From Blautia glucerasea (lineage in GTDB: Bacteria; Bacillota; Clostridia; Lachnospirales; Lachnospiraceae), in NCBI RefSeq assembly GCF_013304385.1, contig NZ_JAAITU010000014.1:1-64000 (forward strand): a DNA stretch of 64,000 nucleotides, given 5' to 3'. Within the stretch, counting starts at the first letter, position 1; every line of letters begins with the position of its first letter. Under the pieces are notes generated by a model. The model was not told the DNA's origin, did not search any database, and saw only the letters and a list, made by a program, of their open reading frames with translations. A program made the translations under genes and the position numbers. Of this stretch, positions 28,127 through 36,845 are shown one piece after another.

Positions 28127-29263
28127 TTGATTGAAGTGAATAATCTGGTCAAGCGGTATGGAGATCACAAAGCGGTTGACCATCTCTCTTTTTCTATCGA
28201 AAAAGGCAAAATCTACGGTTTTCTAGGACCAAATGGAGCCGGTAAATCTACTACCATGAATATGATCACCGGCTATATCGCTTCCACAGAAGGAAGCGTT
28301 GTTATTGATGGGCATGATATTCTGGAGGAGCCTGAGGAAGCGAAAAAATGTATTGGCTATCTTCCGGAGCAGCCACCTCTTTACTTTGACATGACGGTTC
28401 TTGAGTACCTGCGGTTTGTCGCTGATCTTAAAAAAATTCCAAGAGCAAAAAAAATGTCCATGATCGAAGAAGTTATGGATATGGTTAAAATAACGGACAT
28501 GAAACATCGTCTGATCAAGAATCTATCCAAAGGATACAGACAGAGGGTAGGAATTGCTCAGGCAGTGCTGGGATATCCGGAAGTGATCATTCTGGATGAG
28601 CCTACCGTTGGTCTTGACCCGAAACAGATCAATGAGATCCGGGAACTGATCAAAGGTCTTAAAAAGAAGCATACTGTGATTTTAAGTTCTCATATTCTGT
28701 CAGAGGTCAGTGCGGTATGTGATTATGTTTTGATTATCTCCCACGGGAAGCTGGTTGCCAGTGATACACCGGAGAATTTGGCTAAACTGGCAGCAGGATC
28801 TAATAATCTGAATATGCTGATCAAAGGAAATCGCAGTGAAATTCAGAACGCACTTGCTGAAGTGGAAGGCATTAAACGGATAAAACTGGAAAAATCATCT
28901 GAAGAAAATATTTGGAATGCATCGCTAACCCTGGATGAAAATAAAGATATAAGAGAAGCGGTATTTTACAGTATGGTTAAAGCTGACTGCCCAATCCTTG
29001 AGATGAAAACAAAGAGGGCTTCTCTTGAGGAAGTATTCCTTGAACTTACCGAAAATGAAAAGCAAGATCAGGCAAAAGATGAAAAAACTGATAAGAAGTC
29101 AGAAGCAGCCATTTCAGACGCAGATATGGATACAGATACTGAAACAGATATAGCTGCAGAAAAAGATACAGAAAGCGTTGCAGATGTGGATATAGAAACA
29201 AGTGCTGGATCTGTAAACGGACCGGCAGAAAAGGAGGAAGATCCAGATGACAGCAGTTTATAA
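28127..29263 (+). CDS. ABC transporter ATP-binding protein (GldA-like)
   Basis: 378 residues starting at TTG 28127, with AAAGGAGG about 9 nt upstream; the open frame begins 30 codons earlier but lacks a ribosome site and homology. Walker A GPNGAGKST, signature LSKGYRQRVG and Walker B VIILDEPTVGLDP are intact. The C-terminal ~60 residues are an acidic Asp/Thr/Glu-rich tail. It powers the permease encoded next, with which it overlaps by 17 nt; an exporter of unknown cargo. Confidence 0.93.
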   Translation: MIEVNNLVKRYGDHKAVDHLSFSIEKGKIYGFLGPNGAGKSTTMNMITGYIASTEGSVVIDGHDILEEPEEAKKCIGYLPEQPPLYFDMTVLEYLRFVADLKKIPRAKKMSMIEEVMDMVKITDMKHRLIKNLSKGYRQRVGIAQAVLGYPEVIILDEPTVGLDPKQINEIRELIKGLKKKHTVILSSHILSEVSAVCDYVLIISHGKLVASDTPENLAKLAAGSNNLNMLIKGNRSEIQNALAEVEGIKRIKLEKSSEENIWNASLTLDENKDIREAVFYSMVKADCPILEMKTKRASLEEVFLELTENEKQDQAKDEKTDKKSEAAISDADMDTDTETDIAAEKDTESVADVDIETSAGSVNGPAEKEEDPDDSSL

Positions 29264-30110
29264 AAGAGAACTAAAAAGCTATCTGACCTCCATGATCGGA
29301 TACCTGTTTATATTTTTTATCCTTGTTTTAGCAGGAATTTATTTTTCTGCCTATCAGCTTTCATCCGCTTATCCAAAGTTTGAGTATACTATGAGTGCGC
29401 TTACGTTTGTATTTCTTATTAGTGTGCCCATTCTTACTATGCGTGTATTGGCAGAAGAAAGAAAGCAGAAAACAGACCAGCTGCTTCTTACATCCCCTGT
29501 GTCTGTTACAGGCATTGTAATGGGAAAATATCTGGCATTGGTAACTGTTTTTGCAATACCGATGGCAGTGATGTGCACATATCCGCTGATCATGTCAAAG
29601 TTTGGAACTATATCCTATAAGGGAGCTTACACAGCGATTCTTGGGTTCTTTCTTCTTGGATGTGCCAATATTGCCATTGGAGTATTCTTTTCATCCATAA
29701 CAGAAAGCCAGGTGATCGCAGCAGTGCTTACGTTTGTATTTCTGTTTGCATTTTACATGATGAGTGGCATTTCCTCATTCTTTTCACAGACAGCACTTTC
29801 TACATGCATTGCATTTGGTTGCCTGATTCTTGCGTTTTGTATCATTATTTATACTATGATTAAGAATACAATAATATCAGCAGTCATCTGTATCTGTGGA
29901 GAAGCCGCACTTGTCGTCACATATATAGTGAAATCCAGTATTTTTGAAGGCGGGATTCAAAAGATTCTGGAAGTGTTTAACCTGAGTGCACATTACGAGA
30001 ACTTTACGAATAATATTTTGGATGTAACAGGAATTGTATATTTTATTTCTGTAATTGCAATCTGTATATTCCTTACTGTCCAGTCAATCGTGAAGAGACG
30101 CTGGAATTAA
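29247..30110 (+). CDS. ABC-2 type permease (GldF-like)
   Basis: 287 residues with about six membrane segments (around 10-32, 50-72, 95-118, 130-155, 165-205 and 255-280). It begins MTAVYKRELKSYLTSMIGY, typical of ABC-2 permeases of the GldF/NosY type. The start overlaps the ATPase gene and has AGGAGGAAG upstream. Confidence 0.92.
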   Translation: MTAVYKRELKSYLTSMIGYLFIFFILVLAGIYFSAYQLSSAYPKFEYTMSALTFVFLISVPILTMRVLAEERKQKTDQLLLTSPVSVTGIVMGKYLALVTVFAIPMAVMCTYPLIMSKFGTISYKGAYTAILGFFLLGCANIAIGVFFSSITESQVIAAVLTFVFLFAFYMMSGISSFFSQTALSTCIAFGCLILAFCIIIYTMIKNTIISAVICICGEAALVVTYIVKSSIFEGGIQKILEVFNLSAHYENFTNNILDVTGIVYFISVIAICIFLTVQSIVKRRWN

Positions 30111-30122
30111 GGAGGTGGAGAA

Positions 30123-31601
30123 ATGAAATTGTTAGGAAAAAATATAAACGAACAGACAAAAAAAGAATCTAAGGAAAAGATGCCGCTTAATAAGAAATAT
30201 CTGCGGAACGGCTCTTACAGTACGCTGTTGATCGTGATTTTTGTGGCAATCGTGGTAGTGATCAACATGATCGTAGGAAAACTGCCATCCAAGTATACAC
30301 AGATTGATATTAGTGATCAGCAGTTGTACAGTATTGGTGATGAGACAAAGAAAGTCCTGAATAATCTGGACAAGGATGTTACCATCTATCAGATTGCTCA
30401 AAGCGGTTCTGAGGATGAAACTATCAGTAATCTGCTTCAGAAATACGCAGATGAGTCCAAACATGTGAAGGTTGAATTGAAGGATCCGGTTGTAAGTCCC
30501 AAATTTGTTTCTGAATACACCAGTGATCAGGTATCTTCCAATAGTCTGATCGTTGCATGTGGCGACAGAAATAAAGTAGTGAATTATAATGATATGTACG
30601 AATCTACAATGGATTATAATACTTACAGTTACCAAACAACCGGATTTGATGGAGAAGGACAGATCACAAGTGCGATTGCTTATGTAACAACAGAGAATCT
30701 TCCTGTTCTTTATACATTGGAAGGACATGGAGAGAAAGAACTGGACAGCACCATAAAAGAAGATATTGAAAAGGCCAATATGGAGATCAAGACTCTAAAT
30801 TTGATCAGTGAGGGCAGTGTGCCGGATGATGCAGCGTGTCTGCTGATCGATTCTCCATCCAGCGATATTTCTGAGGATGAAAAAACAGCATTATTGGATT
30901 ATCTGGAAAATGGAGGAAAAGCAATGGTCTTCTCCGATTATACAGAGAGTACATTGTCCAATTTTGCTGCTGTGCTTGAAAACTACGGAGTAAAAGCAGC
31001 TGATGGCATTGTTTTTGAGGGAGATAACCAGCATTACGGAATGCAGATGCCATATTATCTGCTTCCTACTGTTAACAGTACAGACGCATCCTCTGAAACA
31101 GCCTCTTCCGGATATTATATTATCATGCCTTACGCACAGGGAATCCAGAAGCTTGATGATGTTAGAGATACTGTAACCGTTGAGGATATTCTTACAACAT
31201 CTGACAGTGCTTATTCAAAAACAAACCTGCAAAGTGAGACGCTGGAAAAGGAAGACGGAGATGTAGAAGGGCCGTTTGCTCTTGGTGTAAGCATCAAAGA
31301 AGATGTGGGAGATGGAAAAAAGACTCAAATAATCTACTATTCTTCTTCTTATATTATGGATTCGCAAATGAATCAGCTGGTTTCCGGAGGAAATGAGAAG
31401 CTTGTAACAGAAAGCCTTAACTCTATGGTATCTACAGAGGAAACAACCACTGTTTCTATTCCGTCCAAGAGCCTGGAAGTATCATATCTGACAATATCTG
31501 ATTATGATGCAAGTTTCTGGAAGATTTGTACAATTGGTTTGATCCCTGGTATCTTTTTAGTGGCAGGTTTTGTGATCTGGTTTAAGAGGAGAAAAGCCTG
31601 A
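30123..31601 (+). CDS. GldG-like ABC transport accessory protein
   Basis: 492 residues: an N-terminal membrane segment (about 33-55), a long extracytoplasmic region with GldG-type features (YSIGDETKKVLNNLDKDVTIYQ; LYTLEGHGEKELD), and a C-terminal membrane segment (about 465-485) ending in RRK. In Bacteroidetes GldG works with GldA and GldF; here it is part of an uncharacterised Gram-positive exporter. It overlaps the next gene at ATGA. Confidence 0.9.
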   Translation: MKLLGKNINEQTKKESKEKMPLNKKYLRNGSYSTLLIVIFVAIVVVINMIVGKLPSKYTQIDISDQQLYSIGDETKKVLNNLDKDVTIYQIAQSGSEDETISNLLQKYADESKHVKVELKDPVVSPKFVSEYTSDQVSSNSLIVACGDRNKVVNYNDMYESTMDYNTYSYQTTGFDGEGQITSAIAYVTTENLPVLYTLEGHGEKELDSTIKEDIEKANMEIKTLNLISEGSVPDDAACLLIDSPSSDISEDEKTALLDYLENGGKAMVFSDYTESTLSNFAAVLENYGVKAADGIVFEGDNQHYGMQMPYYLLPTVNSTDASSETASSGYYIIMPYAQGIQKLDDVRDTVTVEDILTTSDSAYSKTNLQSETLEKEDGDVEGPFALGVSIKEDVGDGKKTQIIYYSSSYIMDSQMNQLVSGGNEKLVTESLNSMVSTEETTTVSIPSKSLEVSYLTISDYDASFWKICTIGLIPGIFLVAGFVIWFKRRKA

Positions 31602-33343
31602 TGAAAAAAAAATCAATGAATCTGATAACTGCAGTTGCAGTATTAGTCGTTTTAAGCGGTGCATATGTAGGTGTTAAGACATATGTGGCCAAACAGGAAG
31701 AAAAAGAAAATGCAGAAGAGGAAGAGGAGAAAACCCAGGTTTTCTCCATTTCCTCCGAGGATGTTCAGTCAATCAAATTTGTGATTGATAAGAAAGAAGT
31801 TACTTTTGAAAAAAATAATGATGAATGGGTTAAAAGCGATGAAAGGGACTTTCCGGTAGATCAGGATAAACTGATTGAGGCCATAGGAAGTCTGAATAAT
31901 GTTGAAGTGGATCGTGTTCTGGACAATGTTACAGATACTACGGAGTATGGCTTAGATAATCCTACAAATACTATTACGATAACTGATAAAGATGGTAAAG
32001 AGACAGTACTGCATGTGGGAATGGAAAATGCATCTACAAGTCAGTATTATGTAGAAAATGGTGAAGATGAGTCAAAAATTTATGTTGTAGCAGATTCAGT
32101 ATTCCAGCCATTTATGAAGACCTTGTATGATTATGCAAAAGCTGGAACATTCCCTGTTATAGATTCTTCAACGGTCAGCAATGTTACAGTTGATGAAAAT
32201 GATGATAGTTACACTTTGACCAAAGATGATAATACTGGGCTTTGGAATATCCAGGATAAGGACGGGGCCGAGAAAGCAGACTCCGCAAAAGTCAGCAGTC
32301 TTACTTCATCGATTGCAAGCATTGCTTATGGATCATTTGTAAATTACAATTGTAAAGATCTTTCAGAGTATGGTCTGGATAAACCTTATGGAACTATTAC
32401 CATTGATTATCAGGAGAAAGTGGAGGAGAAAAGTGATTCTTCAGAAGATGGAGATGCATCTGAAGAAAATTCCACAGATGAGCAGGACACTACAGAAGAC
32501 AAGAAAGATATCTCCGCTACGGATTCTACAGAAGATAAGGATGATGCCTCTGCTGTAGATTCTACAGAAGAAGATACCTCCGCTACGGATTCTACAGAGA
32601 AAAAAGATACCTCTGTTACGGATTCATCAGATACTCAGACTAGAATGGTGAATCGTGAGATGACAATTCTTGTAGGTGATCAGTCTGATGATGACGGAAG
32701 ATATGTAATGGTAAATAACAGTAAAGAAATATACACTATCTCAAATGATACATTATCTGTATTCCTTGGAAAGACAAAAGAAGATTTCTGGGATATGACA
32801 GTAAGCTATCTTTCTGTAAACAATCTTGAAAGCTTGCAGGCAGAATATCAGGGAGAGACGCATGTAATTGATGTTTCACGTGAAACATCTGAGGATAATA
32901 GTGGTGATGATTCTTCCACAACAAGTACTACAACCTTAAGCTATCAGCTGGATGGAACAGAATTGGATGACAGCACTCCATTTACTACATTTTATAATAA
33001 GCTGATTAATATGACCGGACAGAAACGACTGACGGAAAAATATGAAAATAACAATAAATCAGATTTTGATGTAGAATTAGAGGATGTAGACGGTGAAAAG
33101 ACAAAGATTGACTATTATCAATATGATACCAATTTTTATGCAGCTGTTGTTGGTCAGAAGGTGTATTTGGTAAATAAGATGACAGTAAAAGAATTGATTG
33201 ATAGTTATAAAACTCTTGTAGGACAAACAGATTCTGAATCATCTGATGAAAATTCGGATTTGGTAAGTGAAGAGAATGCTACTGATGAAGATTCTAATTC
33301 AGCAGATAATACTGATAATACAAATGGTGTAGATGTAGATTAG
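31601..33343 (+). CDS. DUF4340 membrane-anchored protein
   Basis: 580 residues. A single N-terminal membrane anchor (about 7-28) precedes an acidic outside part with repeated DUF4340-type modules (YGLDNPTNTITI; YGLDKPYGTITIDY). A low-complexity Asp/Ser/Thr-rich insert (about 270-345) consists of imperfect repeats of the ATDSTE type, and the C-terminus is again acidic. DUF4340 proteins commonly follow GldG-like genes, so it probably belongs to the exporter complex. A parS site lies in the frame at 32872-32887, encoding VSRET. Confidence 0.9.
   Translation: MKKKSMNLITAVAVLVVLSGAYVGVKTYVAKQEEKENAEEEEEKTQVFSISSEDVQSIKFVIDKKEVTFEKNNDEWVKSDERDFPVDQDKLIEAIGSLNNVEVDRVLDNVTDTTEYGLDNPTNTITITDKDGKETVLHVGMENASTSQYYVENGEDESKIYVVADSVFQPFMKTLYDYAKAGTFPVIDSSTVSNVTVDENDDSYTLTKDDNTGLWNIQDKDGAEKADSAKVSSLTSSIASIAYGSFVNYNCKDLSEYGLDKPYGTITIDYQEKVEEKSDSSEDGDASEENSTDEQDTTEDKKDISATDSTEDKDDASAVDSTEEDTSATDSTEKKDTSVTDSSDTQTRMVNREMTILVGDQSDDDGRYVMVNNSKEIYTISNDTLSVFLGKTKEDFWDMTVSYLSVNNLESLQAEYQGETHVIDVSRETSEDNSGDDSSTTSTTTLSYQLDGTELDDSTPFTTFYNKLINMTGQKRLTEKYENNNKSDFDVELEDVDGEKTKIDYYQYDTNFYAAVVGQKVYLVNKMTVKELIDSYKTLVGQTDSESSDENSDLVSEENATDEDSNSADNTDNTNGVDVD
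32872..32887. promoter_or_regulatory. parS site 1 (inside the DUF4340 gene)
   Basis: Perfect 16-bp palindrome TGTTTCACGTGAAACA, the ParB nucleation sequence of Firmicutes. It sits in the coding frame without disturbing it. Confidence 0.95.
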
Positions 33344-33967
33344 GCGACTAAAAAGCGAATGATATAGTTTTGAAATTTTCAAGACATATAAAATTTATCA
33401 GAAATTTTTGGCTTGTCAAGTAATCTGGAGTTTATCTTATCCTCAGTTTGATAAGTACTATTATAATGATGATAGGGTAAAAGCCTCAAATTATGATATC
33501 TACGGATTACTTTGTGCTATGTTATCCCATGGAGTATTTCTTATTACTCATCACTTATAGAAGTGGGGCCTTCTCATCTGAGTTAAAAAGTGATAAAAGT
33601 GACGGTGATATTTTTAACATCCCAAATTGTGTTTGAAGTCCGATATTTGGAGTGTTGTGATTTATCACCGTCACTTTTAGTTGTAATGGGAATCTTACAG
33701 AGTAATATCACTAGTACATATAAATTGCTTTGCAAGGATGTGCTGGTATAGTGAATATTAAGCAACCACCATATTGACTTGTCTGATTTTCCGTATGTTG
33801 TGTTGTCGGCAGTCGCTGTAGCCACCACTACGCCTCCACCCTTCACCTTGCATATGAGAAAATCATTCTGCGCCAATATAGTAGATATAGTAGATATTTA
33901 ATTTTCACTGTACTAGATACAAGTGAAATATATTTACTGAAACATGCCACTACTGGCATGAAAAACG
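33344..33967. other. non-coding gap with a large stem-loop
   Basis: About 620 bases without a convincing gene. A 16-bp perfect inverted repeat, AAAAGTGACGGTGATA (33595-33610) and its complement (33663-33678), encloses 52 bp. A stretch at about 33543-33580 (minus strand) resembles the 36-kb repeat family. A 97-codon minus frame (33583-33876) spans the inverted repeat and has no ribosome site, so I do not call it a gene. Confidence 0.5.
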
Positions 33968-34001
33968 TACTAAGTCCCTCGAGAAATTGAGGGACTTAGT
34001 A
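33968..34001 (-). terminator. terminator of the alpha/beta hydrolase gene
   Basis: A perfect 13-bp stem TACTAAGTCCCTC / GAGGGACTTAGTA with an 8-nt loop; on the minus strand it is followed by CGTTTTTC. It lies 134 nt after the hydrolase stop. Confidence 0.85.
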
Positions 34002-34134
34002 GGAGTGAAACCAATTTGTTTGTTATTTGAAATTGTAATTTAACGGATATTTGCAATCCGCTTTGTTACTTGTCATAACCGAATAACTATTCCACAGTTA
34101 TGTTGTTAAAATCCAGAATATATGCAAATCTAGA

Positions 34135-35094
34135 TTATTGAATTAGATAATCAGAAATAGCGTTTAAAAATCCTGATGCATTTTCCATGTGTGGAAAATG
34201 CTTGCTTTTTTCTATAACGGATGTTTCTATAGACTGATTTAGCTGCATATATTCATCGACAATAGCTTCTCTTTTATATTCAGCTTCGCCTGTTAGAATA
34301 TAAATGCTATTATCCATTTCCTGAATACTTTTGCTAATGTCGATATTCATGTATTTGGATTTTTGACTGGAATACATGTATTTGGCATAATAGCCACCTT
34401 TATGAGCTGATTCATAGTAAGCATCAATTGTTCGATCATCTACATGGAACGGATTGAAATAGAGATTATCAATAAACAAATTACTAATTGTTTCACGTGA
34501 AACAATCATATGATATATTAATGTTCCAAAAACGGGGAATTCAATTAAATATTTGAATAATTTATTCTTTTCAGAAGGATATTGCTTTAAGGAATTGATG
34601 CTGGGTGGATTCACAAATATAATTTTATTGAAACAGGTATTGTCATAACGGCAAGCCATTGTAATAAAAGAACATGAAAAACCACAAGCAATTACATCTG
34701 TTTTTTCTTTAATTACATTCTTAGTAAAATCACAAAGCAACTGTACAAATAAAAAATTAGTATATGTGATTCCAGGCTTATCAGAACGACCACAACCTAA
34801 AAGATCAATGGTATATACAGTATGCTCTTCTGCAAGACGATCAGCAGTTAATGACCATTCATATCCTGAAGAACCTGTTATTGTGTCATGAATCAATAAT
34901 ATTGGACTTCCAGATCCTCTTTTTGTATAGAAAACCTTTCCAAATCTCCAATCATAATATTGGTTTTCAGTTGCTGGAAGCAAATTCTTAATTTGGGAGG
35001 ATGCAGCAATACAACGGTTTGCTACATGGATAATTCCGGCAGCAATTGTAGTCAGAGCTGCAAGAGTAATAATTTTTCGGTTATGTTCTTTCAT
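34135..35094 (-). CDS. alpha/beta-fold hydrolase, membrane-anchored or secreted
   Basis: 319 residues. A hydrophobic N-terminal segment (about 9-30) looks like a signal or membrane anchor. The hydrolase fold follows: an oxyanion region (ILLIHDTITGSSGYEW), DLLGCGRSDKP, and a nucleophile elbow CGFSCSF giving GxSxS. A late histidine (SKHFPHME) fits the triad. Substrate unknown. It is the only gene in the right arm before the ICE to read toward the origin, head-on to replication, and it contains a parS site at 34489-34504. Its base composition is more AT-rich than its neighbours. Confidence 0.88.
   Translation of the reverse strand: MKEHNRKIITLAALTTIAAGIIHVANRCIAASSQIKNLLPATENQYYDWRFGKVFYTKRGSGSPILLIHDTITGSSGYEWSLTADRLAEEHTVYTIDLLGCGRSDKPGITYTNFLFVQLLCDFTKNVIKEKTDVIACGFSCSFITMACRYDNTCFNKIIFVNPPSINSLKQYPSEKNKLFKYLIEFPVFGTLIYHMIVSRETISNLFIDNLYFNPFHVDDRTIDAYYESAHKGGYYAKYMYSSQKSKYMNIDISKSIQEMDNSIYILTGEAEYKREAIVDEYMQLNQSIETSVIEKSKHFPHMENASGFLNAISDYLIQ
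34489..34504. promoter_or_regulatory. parS site 2 (inside the hydrolase gene)
   Basis: Perfect TGTTTCACGTGAAACA palindrome. As in the DUF4340 gene, it encodes VSRET in frame. Confidence 0.95.
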
Positions 35095-35223
35095 TACAAT
35101 CCCTCCTGATGATTAAAAAATTCTCATTAAAAAATATTATAATAATCTAAATTAATTCAAATAGCAAAAACTTACGGAGCATGAATATACGGACTGTTTT
35201 GTAATATGCATACCCAAAAGTCT

Positions 35224-35275
35224 TCCTGTTATATCGGATGCGAGGTGACGACCACTATTACAAGAAGTGAGCGCC
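35224..35275. repeat. diverged member of the 36-kb repeat family
   Basis: An ungapped hand alignment with 36027-36077 gives about 35 of 51 matches, including the GTGACG.CCAC and GTGAG segments. Similar spacing suggests shared descent; a chance resemblance is not excluded. Confidence 0.45.
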
Positions 35276-35768
35276 AAATTACTTTTGGTGATGGTATTTG
35301 CTTTGTATGTCTCGGAATTTTGGCAAAATACATGTCAAAAATTTTACGGGTTATTATCTTCTGAATAGCTGCCATTTTTCTTTGTAACTATGAAAATACT
35401 TTTTAGCTACATTATAGTTCATATTATAAGCCAAATTTGGTGAATTTACAATGTTAAGTTTCCTATTAGGATGTAACATAAAACATTTTTGTTATTCATA
35501 TCAATTATTTACCGGTACATTGTTTTGCAAATAACTGGTCTTATTTTCTCACTGCGGCATATACATATCCAATACTTGAGTTAAAGCCAACTACATCAAT
35601 AATTTTGTCTTTTGCTGAGTAAAAATTATCTTGCATTATTCGATTAATTATCGTTCAGCACGCTTTACTAAATTCATTCTGGATTTTTGTTGAAGCTTTG
35701 AAATGTATAGGACAGATTCATTAAGATTCATTTCTTTCATGAATGATGTCTGTTACTTTGGTTTTTAA

Positions 35769-35832
35769 TAATTCTGAGTAAGATATGCGTATTCATTAAG
35801 TAATTCTGATTGAGATATGCGTATTCATTAAA
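35769..35832. repeat. tandem duplication of a 32-bp unit
   Basis: Two adjacent copies beginning TAATTCTGA and sharing GAGATATGCGTATTCATTA-type sequence, with three differences. Confidence 0.8.
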
Positions 35833-36025
35833 TGATTCAAATCATGAGGTTCGTATTTGTTCAAACCCACATTCGTAATCTGTTTCACTGTTTGTTCATA
35901 ACAAAGTAACTGTTCCACAATATATCAGAAGGAACGGCACTCTTTCTGATATTATCAAGTCCGCAAGCTCCTATCCATTGCTCATTGTTTTCTACAATTG
36001 AAATAGGTGACTTATGTGATTTGGC

Positions 36026-36207
36026 TATATCAGCTGGGAGATGACGCCCACCTCTATAGGAGGTGAGAAACAAGCTGGTATCAGTGGTGGGAGTCAATCC
36101 CCCAGCTGATATAGCCTCCGGCAGGATTGCAGAGGCGCGCAGGAGAAGTATGTCATGCAATTGCATGACGCACACCTCGCAGCAAGAATGCCTCGGCATT
36201 CTTGAAT
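36026..36207. repeat. 182-bp structured repeat, copy 1
   Basis: Differs from the copy 396 bp further right at only three positions. Its first ~85 bp are an imperfect inverted repeat (TATATCAGCTGGG at one end, CCCAGCTGATATA at the other) with an inner hairpin. The rest carries GCCTC/GAGGC, the palindrome GTCATGCAATTGCATGAC and the stem AAGAATGCC/GGCATTCTT. It looks like a palindromic mobile repeat or a structured RNA. Confidence 0.9.
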
Positions 36208-36273
36208 TATTTTTGGCTTTTTACAAATTATCATATTACACAAGTTTATTGACAAATAAAACATCTTTTTCTA

Positions 36274-36289
36274 TGTTTCACGTGAAACA
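36274..36289. promoter_or_regulatory. parS site 3
   Basis: Perfect TGTTTCACGTGAAACA, between the two 182-bp repeats and about 560 bp upstream of parA. Confidence 0.95.
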
Positions 36290-36421
36290 TTATGTAGCAT
36301 GAAAAAAATAAAAGTGTTATAATTTATTAGAAAAGAATCAGATTCAGAAAGAACAAAAAGAGCAGTCTGGAAAAAGATTAAAACTGTCTTGAATATGAAC
36401 TTGACGTTTTGATTTTATAAT

Positions 36422-36603
36422 TATATCAGCTGGGAGATGACTCCCACCTCTATAGGTGGTGAGAAACAAGCTGGTATCAGTGGTGGGAGTCAATCCCCCA
36501 GCTGATATAGCCTCCGGCAGGATTGCAGAGGCGCGCAGGAGAAGTATGTCATGCAATTGCATGACGCGCACCTCGCAGCAAGAATGCCTCGGCATTCTTG
36601 AAT
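36422..36603. repeat. 182-bp structured repeat, copy 2
   Basis: Direct repeat of 36026-36207 with no insertions or deletions and three substitutions. One of them restores pairing in the first stem (GACTCCCACC opposite GGTGGGAGTC), so copy 2 folds better than copy 1. Confidence 0.9.
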
Positions 36604-36845
36604 GACGTGTGCCAAGGTCTTTCATCTACTTATGAGCAAACTCATGTGGAGTTAGACTTGTACTAGTATCATGATATATAGTTGCTGAGTTCAAACATTC
36701 ATGATAATATAAGTACAACAGTTTATGTGAACATATATATTTGCAGATCGAACTGTAATGTAAGTCAAAAAATTAATTCTTGATTTTGGTATCAAAAGGA
36801 AATAGGGGAGTTTAAATAGAAGTAACACAAGAAGGAGGAAGAGCA

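Larger units (their letters stand above)
35095..36845. other. 1.75-kb non-coding, repeat-rich region upstream of parA
   Basis: AT-rich and without a supported gene. It contains two near-identical 182-bp structured repeats, a diverged relative near 35224-35275, a 32-bp tandem duplication (35769-35832), and parS site 3. Minus frames at 35885-36199 and 36344-36625 are simply the repeat read as protein. A large gap is unusual in this otherwise dense origin region. The parA promoter must lie near its right end but I cannot assign it with confidence. Confidence 0.7.

Noticed and set aside
33583-33876. 97-codon minus-strand open frame
   Set aside because: It spans a 16-bp inverted repeat, lacks a ribosome site and shows no family pattern.
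35885-36625. Two similar minus-strand frames resembling paralogous small proteins
   Set aside because: Their similarity is only the 182-bp DNA repeat translated; each continues into unrelated sequence and neither has a ribosome site.
33344-36845. CRISPR array or phage remnant in the repeat-rich gap
   Set aside because: Repeats are long, few and not regularly spaced, there are no spacers, and no cas or phage genes lie nearby.
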